Source: Pterobdella sp. o SKG-2022 (taxonomy: Eukaryota; Annelida; Clitellata; Hirudinida; Piscicolidae). Taken from it: DNA of 64,000 nucleotides. This document shows, in pieces, positions 33,881 to 52,592 of this stretch. Numbering within the stretch: the stretch's first letter is position 1; each line of letters starts with the position of its first letter. Where the stretch lies: positions 499,456-563,455 of the forward strand of contig OZ038323.1 of NCBI GenBank assembly GCA_964035795.1, written 5' to 3'. The translations under genes and the position numbers were made by a program. The notes under the pieces were generated by a model, which was not told the DNA's origin, ran no database searches, and worked only from the letters and a program-made list of their open reading frames with translations.

Positions 33881-36825
33881 AAATTATAATGATATAGAAA
33901 AGATAAAAATAAACGACTAGAAGAAGAAATACTGAAAAGATATAGAAGTGTAAAAGAAATACCAATGTATAATAAACAAGCAGTTCCAAAATTAATATCT
34001 GACCAAAAAACTAAACTAATCTTAACATTAGTGAATGGAGCAATTCATCAATTGATAGCTAAATTACCACTAAACTTGTCGCTCACAAATATTAACCATT
34101 TGATGTATGCAGCTAGCTGGGTTATAATTGATTCTTTGAAAATCAAAATAAAGGAAAAGACAGATTCAAATAAAAATCAAAAGCCTAATTGGCATCGAAA
34201 AATTGAAAAAGAAATCAGTTGCTTGAGACATGACTTATCTATTCTGACAGAGATAAAAAATGATAAATATTCAAAAATAAAGAAAAAACAACAGTTATAA
34301 CAGAGACATAATATAAATGCTCTGACAAACGTACTTATCATTATAGAAAATTCAAAACAAAAAATACAAGTAAAAGCACAAAGACTTAGAGGGTTCAACA
34401 AACGGAAAAACTTTTTTATGTACAATAAGATATTTAGAGAAAATGCAGAAAAGTTTTACAGAAAACTGAGTGCAAAAATAATAAAAGTAGAAAAAACCCC
34501 GAACCTACTAGAACTAGAAAACTTCTGGTGTAGTATATGGGAAGAACCTAAATATTATAATAAAAGAACAGAATGGGTTAAAAAGTAGAAAGATATAATG
34601 GAGAAAAAAAAACAACAAGTATGGGAAGATATAACTATCGAAGAAGTAAAAAATAACATCCAAAAAACAACAAACTGGAGAGAACCTAGCATTGACAAAG
34701 TAGATAACTTCTGGATCATAAATTTCACATTGCTGCATGAGCCAAACCAAAGCAATCAAAGTGTGCTTCTGAATCTAGAACTCTGTCCCACGTGGCTTAC
34801 GACGGGAAAAACCCTTTTAATACCTAAATCGGAAGAAACTAACAAAATTATCGACCAATTACTTGTCTTCCCACGTTTTATAAAATAATAACATCGGTTT
34901 TAAAAAATAGAATAAACCACCATCTTACCTCAAAAAACATGCTGCTTATCGAACAAAAAAGGTGCCAAAAAGGAAGCTATGGATGTAGACCAGCTTCTTA
35001 TCAATAAAACCATCCTTGAAAAAGCAAAAAAAAAAAATTTGAGTACAGCATGGATAGATTCAAAAAAAGCATTCGATTCTATACCACATGATTGGATAAT
35101 CAAATGTCTCCAAATGTACAAAATCTCTCCAATAGCTATCAATTTCCTGAAAAAAAGCATGTAAAAAATGGAAAACCTTTGTGATTTTGTATCACCAAGA
35201 AGGCAAACTCGAATCTAGAGAGTTCAACATTAAAAGAGGAATCTTTCAAGGCGACTAACTATCCCCACTTCTGTTTTGCCTCGCTCTAGCTCAACTGTCA
35301 ACACTCCTCAACAAAACTGGGTATGGTTATAAAACAAAAGCCAGAAACAAGGTCAGCCATCTGCTACATATGGGTGACCTAAAAAAAATAACAATGAACA
35401 AACTGGCATCGTCAACACTCTTAAGAAATTCAGCAATGATATCAACATGGATTTTGGACTTAAAAAGTGTCCCGAAGCAACCTTCCTCAAAGGAAAGCTA
35501 ACCACATGGCAAAACGTCCAGCTTGATATAAATACTACAATAAAAGACCTAGAACCAGGTGAAGCGTATAAATATTTGGAGTGGATGAAGGAGATGGCAT
35601 ACAGCATTCAAAAATGAAAGAAAAAATAAGAAGAATGCCTAAGACGAATAAGATCCATAATGAAAACTGAACTTAAGGCTAAAAACATAATAATAGCAAT
35701 TAACACTCTAGCATTACCGATAGTCACATATAGTTTTAATATTATAAATTGGAACCTCAATGAAATCAAAAGACTAGATGCAAAAATAAGAAAACAACTC
35801 ACATAAATAGAATGCATCATCCAAAAGCAGACGTAGATCGACTGTACATACCGAGACAAAAAGGAGGAAGAGGTTTAATACAACTTGAACTCAGCTATGA
35901 CTTCAACCATTGCAATCAGCTGTAAGACTTCAACCATTGAACTCAGCTATAAGACTTCAACTATTGAACTCAGCTATAAAATGCAGGTTCTGTGGTAAGA
36001 GAGTTGAAACTATTTACCACCTTATATCTGGATGCTCTGTTCTCACACTCGGAGAATACAAAAGAAGACACGATAGGGTAGGTCAATACCTTCACTGGAA
36101 AATCTGTAACCATTTCAAGGTGAGTACAAAGAAAAACTGGTACGAACATCACTTGGAGCCAATTACTGACGGTCACAATTTTACGATTCTTTGGGATTTC
36201 CTAATCCAGACGGACCGCACAATACAAGCCAACCAACCAGACATTGTTGTGAAGGATTTTCTAAACAATGTCTGTTATCTAATTGACATGAGCGTGCCAT
36301 CAGATAAAAATGTTTCATCCAAAACATTTGAAAAGCTCTCCAAGTATAAAGACTTGGAGATTGAAATTTGAAAAATGTGGCGCCTCAGAGCTAGAACTAT
36401 CTCAGTTGTAATAGGTGCAGTGGGCCTGGTAATGTAATGTAATGCGGTATTTATAAAGCGCTTTTCCTTATAGATCAAAGCGCTTGCTACAAATTTAATG
36501 TAGCGCAAACACACTATGGAACAGGTGCTAATTGTCGGCCCACGCGGGATCGAACCCGGTACCTTTAGATAATTAGTCTAATGCTCAACCATTGAGCTAC
36601 AGGGGTCAAGAAAAGATGCGAAGATTTTTTTGATAAAATACCCGGCAATCCTTCTCTTCAAGAAATCCAGAAGATAGTTCTAAGCGGCCCAGCCCATGTC
36701 TTCAGAAAAGCTCTATTAATATAACTTCCAATTTCACTCATCTGAAGTCACTGATAGTAACCCGATGTTTGATCTTATTATTAGCATTACAGAGGATTGA
36801 AACAAGAATAATAATAATTTTTAAC
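33881..36825 (+). mobile_element. R4/Dong-like LINE (restriction-like endonuclease type), copy A, decayed
   Basis: Blocks in order: LPLNLSLTNINHLMYAASWV near 34070; WHRKIEKEISCLRHDLSILT near 34190; AQRLRGFNK near 34380; TPNLLELENFWC near 34500; WREPSIDKVDNFWI near 34680; WLTTGKTLLIPKSEETNK near 34790; STAWIDSKKAFDSIPHDWII near 35045; a GIFQGD block near 35240; and a C-terminal CRFCGKRVETIYHLISGC (near 35985) with QPDIVVKDFLNNVCYLIDMS (near 36235). The CCHC finger plus PDIVV/LID pattern is the restriction-like endonuclease end of this class. The N-terminal Myb-like part is missing. A SINE interrupts it at 36430. Its 3' end runs into GAATAATAATAAT. Confidence 0.85.
36430..36607 (-). mobile_element. 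tRNA-Ile-like SINE inside R4/Dong-like copy A
   Basis: This is one of the best-preserved copies. The tail is AATGTAATGCGGTATTTATA, followed by AAAGCGCTTTTCCTTATAG, the body AATTTAATGTAGCGCAAAC, B-box complement GGGATCGAACCCGG and A-box complement CAACCATTGAGCTACAGG. It splits the host element between GAVGLV and the KIPGNPSLQ block that are contiguous in copy B. Confidence 0.9.
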
Positions 36826-37189
36826 GGAAATAGGTGAAAAGTTTTGAAAAAATACAGTTTTTCTTTTATTGAAAAAATTCAACTACAAAAAAATATTTTT
36901 AAAAGTTATTGCTTCAAGAGGATTTTTCGAACATCAAGAAAACACTGAAAACTCTGAAATAAAATTATCAGAAAGCGATTTGAAAAAAACAGATTTGCAA
37001 AGTTGAAAATGAAATCTGAAATCGCGTCATTCAATAGGATATTTCAAGTTTTTAAACCTTTCCGAAAAGATAAAAAATGGCCACCGACCAAACGGCCATG
37101 TTTGACCATAGAGAAGAAAATTGACAAGCAAAGAAATTAATTAAAATTTAATAATTAGATAAATAAATAAATAAAAATAAATTAATTAA
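36826..37189. other. AT-rich spacer, nothing recognised
   Basis: The sequence is A/T-rich and ends in ATAAATAAATAAATAAA. It may include the 5' untranslated region of the next LINE. Confidence 0.4.
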
Positions 37190-40100
37190 AAATAATTTTA
37201 AAACACAATGACGGAAAAATTTGGTTAAAATAAAATATCACGGAAAAATGAAGCGCATACCGATGATAGAGAACAACGAAAGTTGGGGTTTAGAGACTTC
37301 TAATATTATTGGTAATGAAAATGATCATACAGCAATGTATGGTAATATGTTGGCTTGTGAAGGAAAAAGTGTTAATAATGATGTTGGGGATGCAAAAAAT
37401 ATGAATATATATAAAATAAGTTATGAAAGAAGTATCGAGAGAGCTGACAATAGCGGAAAAAAGACCGACGATTTTAAGCAATATAAATCAAAAAGATAAA
37501 AAATAAAGAAAAAAACAGTCACTAGATCTTATGATAATGAAAACATTTCCCGCATCGTCCTTCCCGCGGTCGAACAAGGGACGCGCCCCTCAGTGAGTGA
37601 CCAGGCTGAGAGCGAAAAATATGCTACTAGGTCTAACTCTTCTCAAAATCACAACCCATATGAACACCAAAGCGGTATTATTCCAAAATCTGGCTCTATG
37701 GGTTCAACACCAAATCAAAAACAAAAGAGAAATAAATGGACAAGAGAGTATGTGGAAGTTATATATTGTTATTATTATGCTTTAGAAAAGCTTGGAAGAA
37801 ATAACACTAATGATTCGTATACAAAATGGTGTTCACGAATACAATAAGCGATAAGTTTGATAAACTAAATGCTAACAAATTGGCAAATCAAAGAAGATAT
37901 ATCATTCGAAATAAGAAGCTAACAGATATTGAATTGATACAAATAAAAGAGCAGGTTATGAATGATATACATACAGAAAATAAAAATAAGGAGGTTAAAA
38001 AAAGGCAGTTGCAAACGCTGATTTAACTGACACTAAATCTGACATGAAGGTAAAAGATTGGGAAAAGATATGTGAGGTTGAAGATGAGATGAAAGAAAAA
38101 ACTAACCTGGGCAATATAAAGTTTAATGGGGGGAAAATCTAATGAATAATGTTGAAGTTGGCAATATTAGAAGTGGTAGTGAAAAGTTAAAGGTGACATG
38201 CAATATAAAGGGTTTTGATGAAGTTTGTGATAGTGAAGAAGAGGAAAAAAGAAAAACTAACGATTGTAGCAATATGGGTTTTAATGGAGAAATGGTACCA
38301 AGTAATGTTAAGGTACACAGCAATACGGTTAATGACGAAAACGTAGAGGTAACAAGAAATGTTAGGATTTGTGATAAGGTATGTAATGATGAAGAAAAGA
38401 TAATGAGCAAAACTAACTTTGGCGGTAAGATAGGTGGAGGCGAAGAAAATGTAATAAATAACGTTAATCTAAGTGGTAATATAAAAGATCATACTGAAAG
38501 TAGTTATAATGAAATCTTTTTATTGAAAGAAGAAATAATAGAGGAATTAACCATTGTTAAAAATATTCATATAGCCGATAGAGAACCTCTAATGAAAATC
38601 AACCAAACCAATAAATTTAGGAAGCTATTTATCATAGGAAATGAAGCCCTGAAACAAATATGCGAAGTTTTAAACCCTGATTTAACCGAATTGAATCAAC
38701 TTATATACTGGACCTCTAAAATACTTCAACATAAATGTGGAATTAAATCTAGAATAAGAAAAAAGATCAAAACCTAGATGGCAAATGAAAATCGAAAATG
38801 AAATTGGAAATTTAAGAAAAGAAATATCTATTTTTGATGAACTACAGAATGGAAAACTATTAAAACCAAAAAGAATTATCAAAAAGTACCACCTAAAGGA
38901 ACATCAAATCTTCACTATCAAAGAAGAGTTAAAACAAAATTTACAATGTAAAGCTCAAAGACTGCGTCGTTTCATTATAGACAAAACAAAATATTTGAAA
39001 CTGATGCACAAAAGTTCTATCGCGAAATTGGAAAAAATATTGTACGTGTAGATAAAATACCACCAGAAAACCAAGTCAAAGAATTTTGGAAAAATACTTG
39101 GGGCAATGAAAAAAATCAACAAATGATACTGACCATCCAAAAAACTATCGTCCAATTACGTGTCTTTCAACAACATACAAGCTTTTAACTTCGATACTAT
39201 CATAAAGAACCTACAAACACATGGAAGAACATAACCTTTTCCCGATAGAACAAAAAAGATGCAGAAAAGGGTCTTATGGTTGTAAAGACCAACTTCTCAT
39301 AAATAAAATGATTTTAAAGAATATAAAAACAAAGCATAGTAACTTGAGCACAGTATGGATTGATTATAAAAAAGCGTTTGACAGCATGTCTCATACATGG
39401 ATAATAAATTGTCTTGAAATATTCAAATTATCACCCATTTTCATCAACTTCATCAAAACTACAATAAAATTACGGAATACAAACCTTTTTCTTCCTCACT
39501 CTAATGGCATCTTTTCTTTCTTTGGTTTAAAAATAAAATGCGGTATCTTTCAGGGCGATTCTTTATCTCCAGTTCTTTTTTCTATGGCACTCATACCTTT
39601 ATCAAAACTCTTGAACGAAACCAGGTATGGTTATAAGATAAGAGGAAAAAATATAAACCATCTGTTCTATATAGATGACCTAAAAATTTATGCTTCAAGT
39701 GATGGAGAGTTAGAAGGAATGCTAAAAACCGTCAAGAAGTTCAGTGACGATATCGGTATGGAATTTGGTCTCAATAAATGTGCTAAAGCTTCGTTCAAAA
39801 AAGGAAAACTATCTTATACTTCTGGAATAAAACTCAGTGATGGAACTATTATTAGAGAGTTAGAGCAAGAAGAAGTATATAAATATCTCGGAGTAAACGA
39901 AGGAAGTGAAATAAAACACGCAATGATGAAAGAGAAACTAAGAAAGGAATGTATCAGAAGAGTAAGAATCATTATGAAGACAGAATTGAATACAAAAAAT
40001 CGAATAATCGCAATCAATACAATAGCAGTACCCGTAATATCTTATAGTTTTAACATAATTACTTGGAATTTAAATGAAATAAAAAGAATAGACACTAAAA

Positions 40101-41291
40101 TTAGTAAGCAATTAACTTGTCACAGAATGCATCATCCAAAATCAAATATAGACCGTTTATATTTGCAAGGTAACAATGGAGGAAGAAGGTTAATTCACTT
40201 GGAAACTTTTTATAAATCATCAACAATAGGACTTTTTCATTACTTAAGCAATACTGAAGACAGGATGCTCAAGCTAGTTCATCTCTATGAAAGTTCAAAA
40301 AAACTTCACTCAATAGTTAAAGAAGCCAATAAATTCTCTCGGAAACTTTACCTAAACCTTGTGGACTATAATAATGCATTAAAACCGATAGAGTTCTCAA
40401 AAAGATTAAAAAAAATTGCAAAACATGAAAGTATGAAAAGGCTCGAAATAAGCTGGCAAGAAAAACCTCTGCATGGAAAGTTTGCAACAAGATGTAAAAA
40501 TGATGATGTTGATACTAAAGCAACTCACCAGTGGCTCACCAGCTCTGGATTGAAGGCGGAGACCGAAGGATTTATATTTGCGGCTCAAGACCAAAGCCTT
40601 GTCACCAAGAACTTTCAGGCAAATATAATCCGAAACGGAACAGACTCCAAATTTAGGTTCTATGGTGAGAAAGTAGAAACTATTGACCACCTTATTTCTG
40701 GATGCTCTGTTCTCACACCTTGAGAATACAAAAGAAGACAAGATAGGGTAGGTAATATCTCGACTAAAGAATCTGTAACCACTTCAAAGTGAGTACAAGA
40801 AAAAATTGGTATGAACATCATCCGGAGCGAGTTACTGATGATCCAAATTTCAGCATTCTTTGGGACTTCCCAATCCAGACTGACCGAACAATACAAGTCA
40901 ACCGACCAGACATTGTCGTAAAGGATTTGCTAGACAATGTCTGTTATCTAATTGACATGAGCGTGCCATAAGATAAAAATGTGTCACCCAAAACATTTGA
41001 AAAGCTCTCCAAGTATAAAGACTTGGAGATTGAAATTGGCAAAATGTGGCACCTCAGAGCTAGAACTATCCCAGTTGTAAGAGGTGCACTGGGCCTGGTA
41101 AAGAAAGGAACCAAAGAATTTCTCGATAAAATACCAGGCAATCCTTCTCTTCAAAAAAGCCAGGAGATAGTTCTAAGCGGCACAGCCCATGTCCTCAGAA
41201 AAGTCCCATCAATATAACTTCCAATTTCACTCATCTGAGGTCACTGGTAGTAACCTGATGTTTGATCTTATAACTAGCATTTCAAAAGAAA
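37190..41291 (+). mobile_element. R4/Dong-like LINE, copy B, long and partly intact
   Basis: An N-terminal part around 37590-38030 has a Myb-like DNA-binding segment (KWTREYVEVIYCYYYALEKLG; KLANQRRYIIRNKKLTDIEL) split by frameshift. After a low-complexity Asn/Glu/Lys-rich part come NLDLTELNQLIYW-like sequence near 38680, IEKEIGNLRKEISI-like sequence near 38790, then a 500-codon open frame from 39221: STVWIDYKKAFDSMSHTWII, KCGIFQGDSLSPVLFSMALI, NHLFYIDDLKIYASSDGEL (YIDD in place of YADD), MEFGLNKCAKASFKKGKL and EVYKYLGVNEG. The C-terminus has FYGEKVETIDHLISGC, RPDIVVKDLLDNVCYLIDMS and LSKYKDLEIEIGKMWHLRA, ending LSGTAHVLRKVPSI near 41215. The 3' untranslated region runs straight into a TAA tract. 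A few indels separate the blocks. Confidence 0.9.
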
Positions 41292-41551
<260 letters not shown>

Positions 41552-41639
41552 AGTTGTTCGTCAATCGTGTTCGAATATGAACATGGCAACAAAGAAAAAA
41601 ATATTATTATTTATTTATTTATATATACATATATAATCA

Positions 41640-41870
41640 GCACTCAGTATAGGTGTATTTTTTGATGACTGTGGTCCATAGAGGCACTTGAGAGCATCAT
41701 AAAAACGCCTCATGTCATGGCTGCCAACATAACCTTGTATTTCATCGGCTTTTTGGCTGAGCCATGTGTTTTGCAGATTTCGAAGCTTTTTTTGGACTTC
41801 TCCGCGCATATTGGCAAAGGCATTTTTCTTTGATTCCAATTTCGGGTCATTCTGGTGAGCTCTGAATAAT
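41640..41870 (-). mobile_element. APE-type LINE fragment (pre-RT segment)
   Basis: The minus strand encodes KKNAFANMRGEVQKKLRNLQ, WLSQKADEIQGYVGSHDMRR and FYDALKCLYGPQSSKNTPIL. This is the linker between endonuclease and RT in the element type seen at 3776-8550. The piece is short and truncated on both sides. Confidence 0.75.
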
Positions 41871-41931
41871 AATGATAATAATAATAAGTATAATAATAAT
41901 ATTCATTTCACAAAAAAATTGACAGATAAAT

Positions 41932-42100
41932 GTGATGTAATGCGGTATTTATAAAGCGCTTTTCCTTATAGATCAAACCGCTTGTTACAAAGTTAATGTA
42001 GCAAAAACACACTGTGAAAACTGGCGCTAATTGTAGGCCCACGGGAGATCGAACCCGGTAACTAGTCTAATGCTCAATTATTGAGCTATAGGGCCCGACA
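41932..42100 (-). mobile_element. tRNA-Ile-like SINE, antisense
   Basis: The copy contains TGTAATGCGGTATTTATAAA, AAGCGCTTTTCCTTATAG, a GTAGCAAAAACACACTGTG body, GAGATCGAACCCGGT and TTATTGAGCTATAGGGCCC. A short internal deletion has removed part of the anticodon arm. Confidence 0.85.
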
Positions 42101-43840
42101 AATCATTTATTTCATATTGATTCGATAGTTTCCAGTTGATTATGTTTTTAATGTTTGATTTTTTCATTTTTTTCTGAGCTTTTGTCTTGTCTTCATCCAG
42201 GCCCATGAAACGCTTTCCTTCATTGTATTTTTTGTTACTGTGGCTATATTTATGTGTGGACGCCTTTGTTTTTTTTACCACTGAAGGCATTTTGAAGCTC
42301 TATTGCCACCGGAAGGTTTGGCCTGCGTAGAATATGTCCAAGGTAGTTCCATCTTCTTTTTCTTATCAATTCTCTTATGTCTTCAACGTTGTTTTTTTCT
42401 AGGGTTTCGTTTGAGATGCGGTTTGGGTAGAATGTCCGACATATTTTTTTAAAAAACTTTTTTCGAAAATCTTTAGATCGCTTTCAAAAGAACTCCAGAT
42501 TGGTCTTATATAGATTTCATTCATTTTAATTTTGTTGTTTAACTTTATATTCTTTGATGTTAAAATTTTATGGTACTTGAAGGCTGTTATTTTTGCTTTT
42601 TGTATTCTTTAATTTCTAGATGAGTATTATTTTTGTTTCTAATATTTTAACGTTATCTAAATTTGTCATATCGAATCTTTCAGTTTATGCTTTGTTCACT
42701 CTAAATTTGGCATATGAATTTTTTATCATGTTTTGAATATATCAATTATAGCGCCTCCATCTTGTGAGTAAAAATTCTGGTCATCTATATGCGTTATTAC
42801 ATATATATTCTTGAAATTCAGCTCTTTTCTAAATGTTTCGGTGGTTTTGAACAGATAGACAACAAAAAATTTTGGAGAAAGGCTGCTTCTTGTGGCACGC
42901 CTACATTGGTTTTCAGAGTCTTACTGCAGTGGTTTCCAATTTTCATACAGGCATTTTACCTTTGACATATCTACTGATAGGACAAAATGGTTGTGCTTGA
43001 AGTCTCCCCATTGACTTTGCAAAGCCTTCAATGTGTAGACATTGTCTGCTCTTCATCTGTTTACCCGATAGGCTGATTGTGATGATGGCAGAACTTCATC
43101 TTTCTTATTCTTCTTAGTATTATAAGTGAAACAATTTTTCTTGTTGTTGTAAGGATTGTTATCGGTCTGATTTTTTCTATGGTTTTTGGTTTATGAGGTT
43201 TCGGTATGAGTATTATAAGAGCTTTGTTTATATCTATTGGTTCTTCATGAAACTCAAAAATTTTCTTGAAAAGTTCTTCATATTTTGGAGCTAGTATTTC
43301 TGCACAGTCTTTCAACATTTCAGCTCTGTTACTCTGTCATGTCCTGCTGCTTTGCCATTCTTCAATTTTACACTAGCTCTAATTATTTCGTTGCTGGAAA
43401 TTGCATTATTGAGAAGTTTAGGTGCACCCTCAAAACATTCTTTGAATTCTTTTTCAATAAATTCACTTATTTTATTGCGAATTATTTCTTTATTTATTGA
43501 TATTATCTAAATTTATATTGTGAATTGTATTGGCTTATGCTTTATTTTTCATGGATTTCTCGATTTCATGGAAAGCTAAGCTTTCATTACTCACCTCTTT
43601 TATTGCTTTTTAATTTAGTTTGCTCTTTTTTGCAAATTTTTTCAATTTATGGAGCATTTCATTTTCTTCTATTCATTTTATTTCGGCGTTTTTCTTAACC
43701 ACATTCATTTTTTGTTAAAGCTTTTTAGGCTCTAGTTTGCAGCAATTCTCCAATTCTCGTCTAAGTTTGATTTTATCCATTTTTATATATTTTTGAAACA
43801 ATCCTTTCTATTTTTTTCACCATGGTCGACGAGTGATGCC
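42101..43840 (-). mobile_element. Old, heavily decayed non-LTR RT region
   Basis: On the minus strand near 43320-43061: LAPKYEELFKKIFEFHEEPI, ALIILIPKPHKPKTIEKIRP and ITILTTTRKIVSLIILRRI, a clear RT block. It continues past a stop near 43070-42960 with SQSAYRVNR, NVYTLKALQSQWGDFKHNHF and VLSVDMSK. Towards 42080 only lysine-rich open stretches remain. The LIPKP...RPI...SAYR order differs from the other LINEs here, so this is a separate family. Confidence 0.7.
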
Positions 43841-44018
43841 GTCGCAAGAACCTTACGAGCTTTCTAATCAACTTTCGAGAAAAAAATGTGGTGCAATGGA
43901 ACAATTTAAATACTTCACATGTGAGAGTATTTGTTGATGGGGTGGGGTTAAAGGAGCTCTCGAATTGTTTCCACCAAGTTATATTAAGAATTTCCTTCTT
44001 TTTGTATCAAAAATTCTT

Positions 44019-44505
<487 letters not shown>

Positions 44506-44506
44506 T

Positions 44507-50030
<5,524 letters not shown>

Positions 50031-50230
50031 NNNNNNNNNNNNNNNNNNNNNNNNNNNNNNNNNNNNNNNNNNNNNNNNNNNNNNNNNNNNNNNNNNNNNN
50101 NNNNNNNNNNNNNNNNNNNNNNNNNNNNNNNNNNNNNNNNNNNNNNNNNNNNNNNNNNNNNNNNNNNNNNNNNNNNNNNNNNNNNNNNNNNNNNNNNNNN
50201 NNNNNNNNNNNNNNNNNNNNNNNNNNNNNN
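50031..50230. other. Assembly gap (200 N)
   Basis: There are exactly 200 N. The 19 bases before the gap (ATCTAGAGATTATTTTCTG, 50012-50030) are repeated directly after it (50231-50249), so the two contig ends overlap. (TA)n and a T run follow at 50250-50297. Confidence 0.99.
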
Positions 50231-50244
50231 ATCTAGAGATTATT

Positions 50245-50296
<52 letters not shown>

Positions 50297-50399
50297 CTAT
50301 ATACAATTGAAAATACATATACATAAGAGTATTCATTTATTTTATATAAATATTTGTTATCATTAAAAATTTTAAATGACATTCATACCATTCAACAAA

Positions 50400-51545
50400 A
50401 AAGTGTTCAATGTTAGTAATGAAAAGAGGGAAAAAAGTTAAATCAGATGGAATTACCCGACGACACATGAAGAAATGAAAATCAAAGTCTTCAATGAATA
50501 CAAAAGAAGAGTGCAGAAGATTGTTAAAACAAAACTGAATGGAAGAAATATTGTTAAGGGTATTAACACTTGGGCCATCCCTGTTTTGAGATATTCAGCA
50601 CCTTTCTTTAGTTGGACAAGGACTGAGCTTCAGTCAATATATGGGAAAACAAGAAAACTCTTAACAATGCATAATGGACTGCACCTACGAAGTAATGTAG
50701 ATAGGTTATATATACCAAGGAAAGTTGGCGGACAAGGACTGGCAAATGCTGAAGATACTGTTATCAAGTAGACAAAGAGTTAAGTTGGAGATGGCTGAGA
50801 AAAGGCGATTTGAAAATCCAAACTGAGTCACTTTTATGTGCGGCGCAAGAGCAAGCCTTGAGGACCAACTATCTCAAATTCCATATAGATGAAACAGTTA
50901 ATAGCCCACCGTGTGGAATGTGCGGCAACAAAGGTGAAACCGTTCAACACATAATCTGCGAATGTGAGAAGCTCGCTCAAAAAAAGTACAAAAGACGTCA
51001 CAGTAACGTTGCTAGAAGACTCCATTGGGACTTGTGTAAGAAAAATGGATTAAAATGCAATGTAAAGTGGTACGAACATGAGCCAGATAGTGTTGTGGAG
51101 AATGATGACTTAAGTTGCTATGGGACTTCAATATACAATGTGACAATATGATAGAAGCCCGTCGACCTGACATTGTCGTTTTACACAAGAAAGAGAAAAA
51201 ATGCTTGATTGTGGATGTTGCTGTACCTGGAGACTGCAGAATCAATGAAAAAGAAAAAGAAAAAATTGATAAGTATCAGGATCTGCGAAGAGAAGTTAGC
51301 AGACTATGGCAGCAAAAGAAAGTGCATGTGGTACCAATTGTAATTGGAGTCCTTGGAAGTATAAGCAAGAACTTCATATGCTTTCTCCACCAATTAGAAA
51401 TTGATACAAATATGGGAGTTGCAAAAGGTGGCATTACTCGGTACCGCAAGAATCTTGAGGAAAGTTTTGAAGCTGTAGGCAGACTTAGTAAGACTCTGGA
51501 CATTAGTTGACCCGTCTTACTAAAATTTTTTCAGCAAAATGCTTG
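50400..51545 (+). mobile_element. R4/Dong-like LINE, copy C, 3' fragment of a different subfamily
   Basis: Blocks: KVFNEYKRRVQKIVKTKLNG, INTWAIPVLRYSAPFFSWT, RSNVDRLYIPRKVGGQGLAN; after a frameshift LLCAAQEQALRTNYLKFHID, a CCHC finger (CGMCGNKGETVQHIICEC), RRLHWDLCKKNG and WYEHEPDSVVENDD; after another, LLWDFNIQCDNMIEARRPDI, VVLHKKEKKCLIVDVAVPGD and KYQDLRREVSRLW. This is the C-terminal third with the restriction-like endonuclease. The sequence differs enough from copies A and B to be another lineage. It ends directly before a TAA tract. Confidence 0.85.
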
Positions 51546-51555
51546 ATAAATTTCA

Positions 51556-51571
51556 TATAATAATAATAATG

Positions 51572-51659
<88 letters not shown>

Positions 51660-51732
51660 TAATAATAATAATAATAATTGTAATAATAATAATAATAATT
51701 GTAATAATTATAATTATAATAATTATTATAAA
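51556..51732 (+). repeat. (TAA)n microsatellite, 3' of R4/Dong-like copy C
   Basis: About 175 bases of AAT repeats with scattered GAT and TTG variants begin about 10 bases after the last element-like word. Confidence 0.97.
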
Positions 51733-52266
51733 GATATAAATGTTTCTAATAATAAATATATAAGCTTTATAAGAAGCTCTTAATGGTTTTGCATTTTGTA
51801 AACAAGAGAACAACAAAACACGGAGGGAGGGTGAGTCATACGTTAAAAGTGAACTCCTGCCATTGTTTCTAGAACTTTTCAGTTGATAATTCGAATAAAA
51901 AAAAAATATTGAAGTTGTGGAGAAAAGCATCGAATGAGACTTTTGAACTTCATAATCAAAGAATCATTGGAAAATAACTGTAATTTTATCAGAAGTTTCC
52001 CAAGTGAGATGTACAAACGACGTGTGTTGAACAGCAAAGTTCGCTGTTTAAAAGTTTAGCGTGCATACATCGGGTTGTAATTCTTTTCAGTTGCTGTGCT
52101 CCTTATTGTTCTCACCAAGAAGAGTTGGAATAATTTTGCAATTTTGACCAACTTGGAACATTCAATCTGAACAGTTCAAAAACAATGGAGAGTTTGCACT
52201 TTTGAGGATACAAGGACTCGTTTGATGAACCATTACTGAAAAGTGAGAGGTGTTCCAACTTGCGCG
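51733..52266. other. Intergenic, nothing recognised
   Basis: There are no clear motifs. If the candidate GRIP first exon at 52267 is real, the promoter and 5' untranslated region would lie here. Confidence 0.35.
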
Positions 52267-52297
52267 ATGTTTTGCTTGGGGGGCATCAAGGATACAA
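52267..52297 (+). CDS. Candidate first coding exon of the GRIP gene (weak)
   Basis: The ATG at 52267 opens MFCLGGIKDT and could end at a GTAGGA donor in phase 1, the phase needed by the first secure GRIP exon at 57759. Mammalian GRIP isoforms also start with short Cys-containing peptides, some palmitoylated. One phase match and a short peptide are weak support, so chance is quite possible. The first intron would then be about 5.5 kb and contain the Tc1 and piggyBac insertions. Confidence 0.25.
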
Positions 52298-52330
52298 GTA
52301 GGAGGCTAATTGAAGGTTCTTTATGTACTA

Positions 52331-52592
52331 ATGAGGATGATGATGATGATGATGGTGGTGATGATGATAATGGTGGTGATGATAATGATGAAGATAATGG
52401 TAGTGGTGATGATGAGGATGGTGATGGTGATGATGCTAGCGATGCTGATGATGGTGGTGGTGATGATGATGATGATGATGGTGGTGATGATGATGATGAT
52501 AATGGTGGTGATGATAATGATGAAGATAATGGTGGTGGTGATGATGATTATGATGTTGGTGATATTGAAGATGATGATGATGATGATGTTTA
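52331..52592 (+). repeat. (GAT)n microsatellite, imperfect
   Basis: GATGATGATGGTGGT-type units are arranged in a higher-order pattern; a unit around AATGGTGGTGATGATAATGA occurs twice, near 52368 and 52500. Asp-rich frames through it are an effect of the repeat. Confidence 0.95.

Noticed and set aside
36430..36607. tRNA-Ile gene
   Set aside because: The cloverleaf-like head is attached to a SINE body and tail and occurs in at least six dispersed copies; it is a SINE.
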